DNA from: Zygnema cylindricum | Taxonomy: Eukaryota; Streptophyta; Zygnematophyceae; Zygnematales; Zygnemataceae | Reading direction: 5' to 3' | Length of the DNA stretch: 62,000 nucleotides | NCBI GenBank assembly: GCA_037447655.1 | Contig: JBBHKE010000584.1 | Coordinates: forward strand, 1-62,000 | Part shown: one piece after another, positions 11,901 to 23,065 of the stretch | Numbering within the stretch: the first letter of the stretch is position 1 | Layout: each line of letters opens with the position of its first letter | Program-made: the position numbers and the translations under genes | The notes under the pieces: generated by a model | Told to the model about the DNA's origin: nothing | The model's input: only the letters and a program-made list of their open reading frames with translations | Databases searched by the model: none

Positions 11901-14412
11901 TCAGTTCATGTAAATGTGCAGGCACCGCAGTAATGTAGAGAGATTAAAGACTGATACAGGAGAGCGCAAGGAAATCCTTACTGATATTAGATGCTGAGAT
12001 AAAAAATATCTTACATCGCTGCGATTCTGAACATATTGGAAAGGGCATGAAAAAAATCCAAATCAGTACAAATTGGACAATTAGGGCTCAAACCATTACA
12101 TTGGTTAAAAACTGTATACAAGCATAAACACACACAACACGAAACTGGCCCGTGTAACGGGCTCATTTTGTCTTGTCGGAAAAAATAAAGAAGCATCTGT
12201 TGTTTGTTCTTGAAGTTTCACATCGAAGCGCTTTTGTTCCATCGACGAGTCAAATCACGTAAACATTGCAAGCGTGACATCACCAAATTGCAGCGGGAGC
12301 TGACTCTAAGCGTATCGGGAAACCGCATCATCTTGCCAATACATCGGCATGCAATTGCGAATCGATACGCATCACTTAATTTCACTCTTACTTTTTTTCC
12401 TCCTTTCTGGGGCTTAGAAACCCTAGCAAACCCTCGCAACTGCCCCTTTTTCCCAATCTGAACTACGGGAGCAGCTTTTCCCCTGTCTAGCCTGCTGCGA
12501 ATTCGTCTAAAATTCTGGAGGGAATTACTTTTTTTCTCTCTTTATCAAATACTTTGATATCCTACCTGAAATTCCCTTTCATTGAAGGTTTTCAAAGCCT
12601 ATTTTTGAAAACTAAGTTCGGTTTTTTGGTTATTTCGTTTATAATTTTCACAACTTTGTTCTCTTGATTCAGGAGAAGTTTCAGCTGCCAGCATGTTTTG
12701 TTCGAGTGAGTATTTGCACTTTTTTTTTGCTCAAGTGGAGCATTTGTTACAGAATCGAGGGAAAGGGAGAGAGAAAGAGATTCCCCTCTTATTACTTGAA
12801 AGGGAAAGACGCCTTTTTTTCTCTGTGTGAAAAAGAGAAATATATCTCCTGGTTTTGAAGGAGAGCAAATCCTGTTGTCTTCTGTCTCCTTTTGACATTA
12901 ATTTGCCATATGTTTTTTTAGCCTTTTCTCTCTCATTATGATGAAGGAACATCATATAGAAGTATTGATGGTGAGGTTATACGGAGCTGAATAAATTCAT
13001 ATGCCCTGAGCATTTTTTCAGGCCTTTCTTTTCATTTTCATTTTCTTTTCATGAATTCTATGTTCCTTTTTTCTTTAATCTGTTTAATTGTAATGCGCTA
13101 AATCCTACACACGCATGAAATCCCACATACGCAGTAAAAGTGTAAATTTTAATTTTTACCAGACATATTTTAATTTCATTCCCTAAAATCAATCACCAGG
13201 CTTCCTTCATCTAGCTTCCTGCACGTAGTTTCATGTCATAATGTATTATCGGCAGCACTTATTTTTGTGCACTAAAACTTCATTGAATGCATTTCTTTTG
13301 CTAAAATTATAGTTGTCGAGCTGTATCCTTCAGGATCGTGCATGAAACTTTATTTGCGTATCTTCACCTAGTGAGTTTCGTGTAATTTTTGTCAGTTATT
13401 TTTGTTTAATACGGAATCAATGGACAAAAATTGAGTATCAATTAGGAAAAACGTTATTTGTGTTAATCTGAAATATTACTTAAATATCCTCTGAATTTGA
13501 TTTTGTAAGTTTAATTTATTGATCATTCTTTTGTAAGTTTCTTCGCCGAATGTTAATCACAAGTGTTCTTTCTGATGTGTTCATTCTGATGATTCTCACA
13601 AGTATTTTTTCTTCTTTTCTTCTTTTCCTTCTTTTCTCAGTCTCCGGTGTAACTCCCGAGGAGCCTGTGGTGTCTGCTAAATCCGGTCTTCTATATGAAC
13701 GACGATTAATAGAAAAATATATTGCGGTATGTGATGTTCTGTTTTCCCTCTCTACCCTCAGTCCCTCTCAGTCCCTCTCAGTACCTCCATTCAGTTGGTT
13801 TTAGGTTAATTCTCGTTCAATGTGTTTCACTTTCTGATTTGCAGAATTTCACGTTTCTTTCTGTGTTTATTGCCCTTATATGTCAGGAAGCTGAAATATG
13901 TATCACAGGATTAACCTGCCAGACTTATGTGTTTTTACACAATAACATGGTAGATTCCTATCATATAATAGGGTGATTATATGTACGCGATTACTGGTGA
14001 GACTGGCCATTTCTCACCGTAATCTTACAGAAAAATGTGCTTCATCTACAACATCGTGCAGTTTTCTGTAAAAAATCTATGATTACTGCACTGGTAACAC
14101 CAGTTACAAGGCTCGTACACACCTCCTGAAAGAATGGTTTTTCTGTAGGAGGTTAATTTGATCCTGTTAGTGTTTGTGTGAGCAGTGGTCGACATGTAAC
14201 TGATATATAGCTGCAAAAAGAAAAACATAAACATCATATCTGTGCCAGAGACCATTAAAGTACTTAAATTTGACACTACTCACAATCCAATCTCATCCAA
14301 ACTCGCCCTAATTTTGTGGAAACTTTCTGCATGGATCAGTTATTCCCCATAACTTAGTGCAAAATACTTCCGTGAGCTTTGGCTTGATTGTGCAGCCCCC
14401 CCCCCTTCTCTC

Positions 14413-14493
<81 letters not shown>

Positions 14494-17400
14494 CCCCTTC
14501 CCCCCTCCCCCTCTCCACTCTTTTTAATCTTAACAATATGTACGATATAAGACTCAGGTTTTGTGAAAGAAGCATCTTTCATCTTATATCGACCTGGTTA
14601 TGCTTCTTCATATAGGGTGAATCACATATAGTTCCATTTGTAATTTATGTCGCCCTTTAGGTTTATGCTTAGACCAGAATTCCCAGGGAGAAAGCTTGTC
14701 TATGTTCTGCATACTTCAGTATTTGTCTTTTGGAAGGATACATCTTGAAAACCGTGAAAGTTGCCAGTTACTCAAAATTCTTTCTTTCTTGGCGAAGTGA
14801 TTATCCAATGTTCATATAGTTCCCTTTGAATTTTAATCGCTAAAGCCTATGCTATTCACGAGCGTCGCATTCCTCAGTGTAAATAATGATTAAACTTCTG
14901 TACAACTATCCTTTAATTGATCATGTGTAAGTTTTACTTTTCATACAAGAGAGAGTTCTAGCGTCAGTTTCTGTTGGTAGGACATATTTCTAGGTGATAG
15001 TGTATCGCTTTAGCGTCCATGTCATTTTTGCCACTGAAATTAACTTTTGTTTGTGCACACACGTCCGGTTTTCGTTTGGAGACTGCCAATAGGAACGTAC
15101 AGATTTTACCTTTTGGATCAGTATCTGACAAATGTGCACAGAGAAAAATGAGTTTAAAGGCCAGAAAAAAAAACTAACGCTGTTAGCGATGCACTTTGTA
15201 CGCTGTAGTAAGTTTCTACAAGGAATCTATGGAGATGGTGGTGCAAACATGGAATTTAAGTGGAGGGATTAAAAAATAGGCTTTAGGTGAATCAGTCCTG
15301 GACTTGCGATAAAACCATGAATGTCAAATGAGAGGTTGAGGAAGGGATTAAGAGGAGGTGGCAGGAAGGTTGGTGCAGAAGTAAATAGGCTGGGAAGAGA
15401 GATAAGGATAGTTCCCAGGAGCTGGGCGAAAGGAGTGAAGGGGAGTGAAGGGAGAGATGAGGGATAGCCAGAGGAGAGCAACGTGGCCCTTTTGTTAAAT
15501 GGCTATTCAGTTACTTGATGGCCGGTTTATGCTACACCGCGCATCGTTATTAGTGTCAAAGTTTAAATAGCGGAAAAAAAAAATAGTGTTATTGATTCTA
15601 ATTTAGTGCCAGAAACGTGGCAGATTATGGTCCACGTCCTTAAATAGCGTTGCTAATTTAATTTCGAAAATCATGTATACTAATTGCGGGAAAAAATCAA
15701 AATTTTAAGAACCCAAATAGAGTTAATAACACTAATAACGATGCGCGGTGTATCATGTAACTGCGTTTTCACAACCACCTAATTTTAACGTCATAATGAC
15801 GCGAAAATGTATGTTTAGTCAGATTCTGTACGTGTAACTAATTTAGTGTAGAGATATTCAGCGCAAATGATTATTACAGAAATAAACCCAAATTAGAGTT
15901 ATTGATAAATTAGAGTAAAAAAAATTTTTGATAAAACGAAAAAACCCAAATTAGAGGTAATAACACTAATTGTTTTTTTACACTAATTATTTCTCAACGC
16001 TAATTACAATTCACGGTGTAATTTACAAAAGTCTGGAGATATGAAAAGGCTGATTGCCATGAAGACAGAAAACATGCTATATTACCTTGTCTGCATCTTG
16101 AAGAACAGGAGTAAGAAGACCACCATCCATAGCCACCGCAACAGCAATATTGACACTGCTGTTATATGTAAAGCTCTTTCCATCTTTACAGGCCGCATTG
16201 ACAGCAGGATGTTTAGCCAATGCATTCGCAACAGCCTTAGCAAGGAGAGCAGTCATGGTTACACCCTTAGATTTAATCTGCATCCCAAAAAAAAGGTAGA
16301 CCCTTTCAGTTTCCATTTCATACCACTCAAACATTTAAACCGGCAAAACAACGCCCTCCCTCGTTGGACAGCCAGCATTGAGACATCCTTGTTTCACAAG
16401 CAAAGACTGACAACCATGTAGGATAGTACACTGCCCATTGATAAATTGATATACAATTTTCAGGCACTCGATTACTTTTCTTTAGCACAAAATTTTCCGA
16501 TTTTCAACCATGACATCACGATTGCTTAAACTTTCGTGACTGCTGCCCTTAAAAAGAGCCCACCGTTGAGAATGAAGTTAATGACATACGACTGCCCGAA
16601 AATGTCTAACATTCATAGCGACGGGAAGCATACTTCACTAGCAGTAGAGGTGGAAATAAAAATTACAGCAAGTAATCAACAATATGGCGGTCACCAAAAC
16701 AATCATCAATAGGACATTATCCTTATACACTCCAGTAAGTCTTTACTGGACAACAAATGAAGATAGGTTAAAAAAAAAAAAAAAAAACTATCTTTGCAGA
16801 GAGAAAGCTCAATAATGATTTGTACATTAAGCAACTAAGAGGTCCAAAAGATTATTTTCAACTTTTTGGAAAAGAAAAACAACATGAAACATCTCCAGAA
16901 ACCCATGTGAAGGGAGACCATGTAGCTGCATCGAAGAAAACCAACCCCTCATAGAACTGTGCAAAACCACCTGCAGAATACTGCTTCCTTGTACCTTCTT
17001 GTAAAGTGCATCGAGGGCGTCTGTGGTGATAGTGTAACCGACGTGGAATGTTGGTACAGCTAGACTAGCTTCCATATTACGTGACACAGCGCCTTGCATA
17101 GAGGTGAAGGGCACAGTTGTGCCTGGCACTACAGAGGCTAAAGGGGCCGGAGCAGGTTTGGAGGGAGCAGGTGCAGTAGGAGTGACAAGAGGAGTGGCAG
17201 CAACAGAGGGAGCAGCTGCAGCAGCCGGAGTCTTTCCTGCAGCTGCTTCAACATCAGCTGCAACGATTCTTCCAAGTGGACCACTGCCTGCTACGGTTGC
17301 CAAGTTTACCTGCAAAATCAGACCATTCGATACAAACAAAACATTGGAGAGATTAATGACTGATACAGGAGAAACAAAATAATATTCAATGCTCACCTGC

Positions 17401-20400
17401 ACAAACAGGCGGTTGGATAGAGACAAAACAGCTGAATTTTGCAGGTGCTACAATAATGTTAGAGGGATTAATATCTGAAAATTCAGCAAGTTCAACTGCA
17501 AACCGTGATCGTGCAGGCACCGGAGCAAAATTGGAGGAATTAAAGACCGTTATAGGAAAACTAAAAAATCCGTGCTGGAAATAGATGCTAAATGCAAAAA
17601 AAATCTTAAGTGGACCCCCTCATGGTACTGTCAACAAGTTCACCTGCAAAATCAGAAACCGTGAGTTGGAATCTTCCAGGGCACCACAGCAATGGTGAGG
17701 GATTAAGGACTGAAAAGAGAAGCACAAGAAGATGCGTGCTAAAAATTATATGCTAAATGCAAACATTCTCCGAGAGGACCACTGCCTGCTATGGTTCACA
17801 ATTTCTCCTGGAAAATCAGACCGTGATACAAACAGATTATGGCCAAACTGGCACTCCAAAATAGTTACGCTCCATACCTTTTGTAAGTTTAACAATAAAA
17901 CAGTCTTTTATAGTAATTGAGATAGGCAACTAGTCTTTTCTTGACGCGTTAAGAATTGAAATTAAAGCCTTTGCATTCCCCTCTTAGAACCGATTTTTGA
18001 TAATATGTATTCAGTCAGTTCATGTAAATGTGCAGGCACCGCAGTAATGTAGAGAGATTAAAGACTGATACAGGAGAGCGCAAGGAAATCCTTACTGATA
18101 TTAGATGCTGAGATAAAAAATATCTTACATCGCTGCGATTCTGAACATATTGGAAAGGGCATGAAACCTAACAAATTAAAAATAACTTACTTTATCCTCC
18201 TACATAAGAAAAACAAAACAAGACAAACAAAACAGGAAGAAAAAGGCATGCATTCTTTTCAAAAGTACTGTCAAAAAACTAGAAAGTAAGCATTGCGTTT
18301 ATCGATTTCAACCCATCATCTTACATAGAGATTCAAGACTGCAAAAACCAAAACCAGTCATGTCTTAATCTACAGAGGTCAAGAGCATTATGTACTGGAC
18401 GGTACCTACATTTAATGATGTCTACCACCTGCAATCCTTGGGCCGTTTTCTCGGACAAACTGATTAGATAATAACCTTCTTGAAAACTGATGCTCAAAGT
18501 CCTCAAAAATCCTGCAGTGAATTCTTTGCAACTAAGGCCAGCAGTAATGATTGTCCGTTAAGACCATTGTGAAGATCTTATATCACTTGTTACAAGCATG
18601 TTATGATCTCCTTGGTCACTAAAAACTAGTATGATGTCTACCACCTGCAATCCTTAAACCGTTTTCTCGGACAAACTGATTAGATAATAACCTTCTTGAA
18701 AACTGATGCTCAAAGTACTCAAAAACCCTGCAGTGAATTCTTTGCAAATAAGGCCAGCAGTAATGATTGTCCGTTAAGACCATTGTGAAGATCTTATATC
18801 ACTTGTTACAAACATGTTATGATCTCCTTGGTCACTAAAAACTAGTGGAACTGCACAGATGATAGCTCAACCTCCCAATAGAACTCACGTGTATGTAATT
18901 ATATTGGATACCCTATACCCTTTGAGACTAGGCTATATGAAATCTCTACATTGTACCCCACTGACCGGTCTTATATGTCACTGAAACGCTTTTACAAAGG
19001 GCCAAAATGGAACAAACCTAAAAAATTGTTAAGAATCAAGTACATTGACACAGCAAATCCTATTGACTGAATAAATTATCAAGCCGAGAGGCACGTCCAC
19101 TCTCCGACGATGAATAATTTAGTCCAGAAGTAAAATGCATATGTTAACTGAATCAACAAACTGAATCTACACCGCACTACTGGTTGAATATTTTTGATGA
19201 CATGGGAAACCAAAAATTTGGAAAAACAAATAAACAGCTCTCACAACAGCGACGAGAAAAGAGTATGCACAAGAGGGTCTGTCCACAGCATACTCTTTAA
19301 CTTCTTCAATCTTCAAAAATAACCACAAAATACCATCAAATGAACCGTGTCCAACCGTCTACCAACCAAGAACCCATCATTGGAACAGCAGTGACAAAAC
19401 ACTCAAGAAGACTGACATAGAAGCGATAAATCCGAGAATTTAAAAAAATATATAATTAATAATGCGAAATGTACAAAGCCTTCGTGTCAAAAACTACAGT
19501 CAGCCAATCTTATCACGAGGTCCCTGCAATGCATAAAACTGTAACAAGAGAAAAAGACAAAGATTCACCTTGAGCAGCATAAAACCAGAGGGTAAAACAA
19601 AAAATGACCTTGAACAACATAATATGTAACCAGAGAGGGCTCATATTTACCTTCAACAGAGTAAAATGTAACCAGAGGAGAGGACAGACCTTGAACTTCC
19701 TAAAAATGTAACCAGAGGAGACAAAAAAATTACCTTCAACAGCAAAAAATGTAACCAGAAGAAAAGAGAAAAAGAGGAGAAGAGAAAGATTCACCTTGAA
19801 CTGCTTTGCCAACTTCTTTGCATATGGTGTCGCAACAATCCTGCCACCTACGGCAGCTGGATGGGTGGACTGGACAACAGGTGCAGGGGCAGCAGGGGCT
19901 GCAGGGGGGGGAGGAGGGGGAACTTCAGCAACAGGGGGAGGAGGAGGAGGAGGGGCAGGGGCAACGGCAGCTGTGGCAGTTCCATTGCCAGAAGCAGCTG
20001 CTTTTGCTTTCGCCTCCTCAACTTCCTCTTCAGTCTCGGCAAGAATACCGATTGGAGCTCCTACAGGTGCAACCTGAAGTAAACATACCACCAGCAAGAG
20101 TATACTGACTTCTTTTTAGTACTTTATTCAGTGTATAGAAATTATTAGTATTAAAGCGAAACTCCCTTAATATTATTATTAACACTATTTTATGATAAAA
20201 CATTGCAACAGAATTAGTGTTAATAACAAAAACAGCCATGGCTGGTGTAACACGGCACAAAGAGGGATAACAGGAACCTTATTTTCTTCAATGACCCCAC
20301 AGGCAAGTTGGGAGCATGATTGAAAATGATGAACAATAATGACAACTGCATTTTCAAAAAAAATGATCTGGCTCCAAGAATCATAATTTTCCGGAATAAA

Positions 20401-22395
20401 GAAGAGGTCAGAGAAACATGAATATGGAAAATCACAGCAATGACTAAGGCCAAAACTCACAACAACTGATGAAGCTGAAAAGATTTTTGTGATAAACCTT
20501 TCAGGTAGAAAGATTCGGAACCAGAATATACCAAAAAAAACTTAGCGGCAGCAAAGGGCATTTGAAGGGGGAAAAAAACACAGAACTATATTTTCATCGG
20601 CAAACTGCGGAAACAATTCTATCAAGCAATTTAAAACAAATAAAACAGCTAAAACAACAAGACATAAATTTGGAATATAATAAAGATTATGTGAAAAGAA
20701 AACAGTACCTCTCCTTCTTGAACAACAATTGCAGCTAAAATGCCATCATAGAAAGTTTCGACATCCATATCTGCCTTGTCGGACTCTACAACGACGACAC
20801 TCTCCCCTTTGGCCACTGTATCTCCTTCACTGGCCATTGAAAAAAAAAGGGAAAGGGTTAGTGAGCTTCAGGCATGTTTGAAACAAACACAATTTACGAC
20901 TGCGTAACCATTTCAGACACACAACATAAATATGAACCAGGATAGCTACATTCGAATGCAGTAAAAGCCATTGTATTTCTGTATATTAATCGCAGACTTA
21001 CATGCTCATGTCCTGTCATTGTTCATAGAGAGAACAGAAAGAACAATGTAGTCAATGTAGGCTGTAAGTCCTTTCGGTATTGTAGGCTAGAAAATAGTGA
21101 ATTCAATCGTCGAATCAAAACTATCTAAAAAAAAACAACAAAATTCTCTTTCACTCTGCCAACCTCCGTCCGACTAAAGAAAATACACATCAATATAGTT
21201 TCGAAAAGGATGGCTACTATTGATGCTCCAATTCAAGAGGACAGTGGAAATAGCATCCTAGGATTGGAATGGAAAAATGTTATAAAGACAAAAATTCACC
21301 ATATCATAAGTCAAAAATAGCTGGTTGTGGAACCTTCTCCTAGACATTAACATGTGTAAAAGATATGAATCCATGCAAACAATAGCCGTTAAGGACCCAA
21401 CATTTGGCACTACATTGTCATCTTGCAACACCAATGTTTAAAAACCAAAGAAACAACGTTGAGAACACCTCCTAAAACTGCTAAATTGACCTTCTTCCAG
21501 AACCACATTTCAAGTCCTGTCACCTATCAGAAGTTATCATACCAGAAAAATAACACTGAACATCATAGGGCTACATTGCGTTTGGACTGAGCTCACCACT
21601 AACTTACCTCTTTGCCCATGACACGATCTTCCCCTCTGTCATGGTTGAGCTCAAAGCAGGCATGAAAATCTCACGGATTTTTGCTTCAGTAACCGAACGA
21701 TATCTTCTCCTGGTTACTGTTCGCTGTGAAGCCACAGTCTGCGAAATTGCTCCACCTGCAACTCCAAGCCAGTTAGGTCTCTCGAAAAAACAGTAATGTA
21801 TACATTCACGTAATAAGGTATGCATTCAAGTAGTAATGTATACGTTCATGTGATAATGCTAGTGCTCATATCATAATGTACATGCTCCTAAAATAATGTA
21901 TACGTTCATACAAAAATTCAGTGAACAAAACAGTATGGCGACATTCTCACTAGAATAACTGTAGAATGGAAAACAGCGAAGAGTAAAAGATTAGTGTCCA
22001 CAACAACATTGCTTCGCACGACTCAGCAGTAAAAGCATTCTTCCCTTATTGCCCTTGATGCAGCCAGAACGTAACATAATACTGCAATTCATCACACATA
22101 ATGACCATGGCTAATAAAACTAGGTCAGAAATCACTGATAAAAAATGAAATAAAAAATCTAACTCTTAAATAGGTAAGAAGAACTCCCGTAGTTCAAGGA
22201 AGCTATTAAAGACAGTGTGGTAAGCCGGAAAATGAATGTCAATGTAGTCACTTTTGTGGCAAAACAAAGGCTACTGTTCCCACCTGCTTTACCAAAGAAA
22301 GCTGAACCGCCATAACCTGCCAAGCTGCTGCTCGCGCCTTCTACAGTTCGGAGGGCTCCAAGGGCTTGCATTGTGGAAGCAACAGAGGCAGCCAT
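5943..22395 (-). CDS. LTA2: plastid-type pyruvate dehydrogenase E2 (dihydrolipoamide acetyltransferase), 10 exons
   Basis: E2 transfers the acetyl group to CoA as core of the plastid pyruvate dehydrogenase complex, supplying fatty-acid synthesis. Exons (high to low coordinate): 22395-22284, 21755-21608, 20829-20709, 20073-19795, 11195-10881, 10163-9972, 8841-8754, 7268-7198, 6677-6594, 6047-5943. All have GT-AG introns and join in frame to 504 codons plus stop. The start is the ATG at 22395, opening an Ala/Ser-rich transit-peptide-like stretch. One lipoyl domain (about residues 66-140) has the lipoyl lysine in ESDKADMDVE, near K105. An Ala/Pro linker follows, then the E3-binding domain (about 204-246) and the acetyltransferase domain (about 275-504) with the catalytic His in DHRIIYGAD, near H477; Tyr stands where classical E2s have DHRxxDG Asp, as in plastid E2s. 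Exons 5 and 6 are also duplicated upstream, so transcripts may be longer or disturbed. Name by similarity to plant LTA2/PLE2. Confidence 0.93.
7867..8661. mobile_element. hAT-like MITE with 8-bp target duplication, in an E2 intron
   Basis: Inverted ends TAGTGTTGTGTATCGG (from 7875) and its complement ending at 8653 bound 779 bp. The flanks are identical 8-mers CTAATTAC (7867-7874 and 8654-8661). An 8-bp target duplication with TAGTG ends is typical of the hAT superfamily. The interior has repeated TATCGGCGATAA-like palindromes and no transposase. Confidence 0.85.
8674..8692. repeat. poly-C tract in an E2 intron
   Basis: About 19 consecutive C residues (G on the gene strand) next to the hAT-like MITE and 60 bp from an E2 exon donor. 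Confidence 0.85.
9137..9906. mobile_element. TA-flanked MITE (TACACCGTGAAT family), interrupted by a nested relative
   Basis: Ends TACACCGTGAATGGTAATTA and TAATTACAATTCACGGTGTA form terminal inverted repeats; the interior carries subterminal motifs such as AGCGTTAATAACGCTAATT. A second family member sits inside it at 9419-9638. The flanking TA suggests a TA target duplication (Tc1/mariner-like), but without an empty site this is inference. Confidence 0.75.
9417..12052 (-). repeat. 2.6-kb segmental duplication, copy 1 (carries E2 exons 5 and 6)
   Basis: Same sequence as 15,531-18,166 at an offset of 6,114 bp. By eye the only differences are T9427/G15541 and C9459/G15573, both within the first 45 bp. 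The block starts at the left end of the nested MITE and ends inside the E2 intron between exons 5 and 4. Confidence 0.95.
9419..9638. mobile_element. nested 220-bp MITE (TACACCGC family)
   Basis: Ends TACACCGCTCATCGTTATTA and TAATAACGATGCGCGGTGTA. It lies within the larger MITE 9137-9906; its left end coincides with the left limit of the 2.6-kb duplication. Confidence 0.8.
12053..12692 (+). promoter_or_regulatory. probable Prp19 upstream region with telo-box
   Basis: Sequence between the end of duplication copy 1 and the Prp19-like ATG. Around 12,417-12,440 it contains GAAACCCTAGCAAACCCTCG, a telo-box-like motif common in plant promoters of growth and housekeeping genes. A CT-rich stretch follows near 12,530. 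Promoter role is inferred from position only. Confidence 0.45.
12693..13726 (+). pseudogene. PRP19: 5' fragment of a Prp19-type U-box E3 ligase / splicing factor gene
   Basis: Two exons, 12693-12705 and 13641-13726, join in frame (ttcga|gtgagt ... ctcag|tctcc) to 33 codons beginning MFCSISG and running through PEEPVVSAKSGLLYERRLIE to KYIA, then a donor gtatgt. This is the start of the U-box of Prp19 (plant MAC3), a core component of the spliceosome-activating NineTeen complex. No later exon (rest of the U-box, coiled coil, WD40 repeats) was recognised before the second copy of the E2 duplication at 15,531; only a weak stretch near 13,888 (EAEICITG) recalls the next exon. The fragment sits in the opposite strand between the duplicated E2 blocks, so it is probably a captured gene start, though I cannot exclude very diverged later exons. 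Confidence 0.75.
14400..14490. repeat. poly-C plus (CT)n microsatellite
   Basis: A short C run then about 35 CT units. The Ser/Leu and Glu/Arg ORFs across it are artefacts. Confidence 0.95.
14500..15530. other. non-coding sequence between the Prp19 fragment and duplication copy 2
   Basis: No further Prp19 exon or other conserved peptide recognised. A purine-rich segment lies at 15,330-15,480. If the Prp19 fragment is a captured gene start, this is intron sequence of the donor gene. Confidence 0.45.
15533..15752. mobile_element. 220-bp MITE at the left end of duplication copy 2
   Basis: Second copy of the nested MITE, with left end TACACCGCGCATCGTTATTA. The right half of the outer MITE follows to about 16,020, but the outer MITE's left half is absent here. 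Confidence 0.8.
16086..17309 (-). CDS. duplicate E2 exons 5 and 6 (E3-binding and N-terminal catalytic part)
   Basis: Exon 5' is 17309-16995 (315 nt) and exon 6' is 16277-16086 (192 nt). Both retain the same acceptors and donors as exons 5 and 6 and are identical to them. Each exon is a multiple of three and begins and ends in phase 0, so inclusion of both pairs in the order 4-5'-6'-5-6-7 adds 169 residues and keeps the frame, giving 673 residues with the E3-binding segment and the first half of the acetyltransferase domain repeated. Skipping of either pair would restore the normal 504-residue enzyme. Which is made cannot be told from sequence. Confidence 0.85.
18415..18846. repeat. 216-bp tandem duplication in the E2 intron
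   Basis: Units 18415-18630 and 18631-18846 both run from ATGATGTCTACCACCTGCAA to CACTAAAAACTAGT with only a few differences. It lies 250 bp from the right end of the large duplication. Confidence 0.95.
19567..19800 (-). repeat. tandem array repeating the exon-4 splice-donor region of E2
   Basis: On the gene strand, exon 4 ends in AGTTCAAG|GTGAATC. Downstream, units of about 40-60 bp reading CTGGTTACATttttt then GTTCAAGGT or GTTGAAGGT recur five times (donor-like sites near 19,732, 19,688, 19,650, 19,608 and 19,567). The frame stays open through all of them. They may act as alternative or decoy donors. Confidence 0.75.
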
Positions 22396-22639
22396 GTTGA
22401 AAACCTATACCAATATAACTCTCTTCAGTCTTTAGGAACAAACACAGAGGCTAAAATAGAGAGTAACCTGCAATTTAGATTACTACTATGTTAAAGTGCT
22501 GCAAAGCGCAAGGTGACCACTTCTACTGTCACCAGCAGTGATCTTTCTGCACTTCATAGCAAGAGTCCAAAACTTCCTGGAAAACAACATTTCTGTCACT
22601 TCTTGTCACGGAAAGGACTGAAAACCAATTAAAATTCAC

Positions 22640-23065
22640 CGATTTGAAACGTGTCATACCTCGGGTGGTAAAAGAGTAGACGTAGTGCCACGTTGGCATG
22701 CACCCGTTGGCTGGAAGTTTTGAACCGCACTAGTTCGGACGCGGGGGAGAGGAAGGGGTTTGGTGACAAGTGTGCGGTGGGAGTAGAAAATCGTACTGGC
22801 CAGCCAGTTTGGACGGGTGAGATTCAGCGATTCTTATCGGGCAAACCTAAAATTGTCAAAGGACAGCGAGAGGTGAAAGATTGGGGAACCGGGCAGACGC
22901 ATAAAAATACAACGGATGGGAAGAAGTGAGACGTGGTACACGTGGCAAAAGCGCTGGCCGATAACGGACAATGGAGTCACCGGGATTGGCTCATTTGGGA
23001 AGGCTTCCTGGCTGGCGATATGCTGCCACGTGTGCGCTCAAACTGGCTCTATGTGCAACTCTGTA
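22640..23065. promoter_or_regulatory. possible E2 upstream region with G-box/ABRE-like motifs
   Basis: Within about 350 bp there are GCCACGTTGGC (22,687), GACGTGGTACACGTGGC (22,931) and TGCCACGTGTGCG (23,025). ACGTG cores are bound by plant bZIP and bHLH factors. GC is higher than in the flanks. Assignment to the minus-strand E2 gene starting at 22,395 is by position only. Confidence 0.4.

Larger units (their letters stand above)
15531..18166 (-). repeat. 2.6-kb segmental duplication, copy 2
   Basis: Near-identical to 9,417-12,052 (see that entry). Its right limit runs straight into the rest of the E2 intron (AACCTAACAAATT...), so this end matches the original gene, while its left end abuts the Prp19-containing segment. 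Confidence 0.95.

Noticed and set aside
20137-20245. Possible further MITE in the E2 intron (AGAATTAGTGTTAATAAC and GGTGTAAC)
   Set aside because: Subterminal-like motifs are present but no paired termini could be found.
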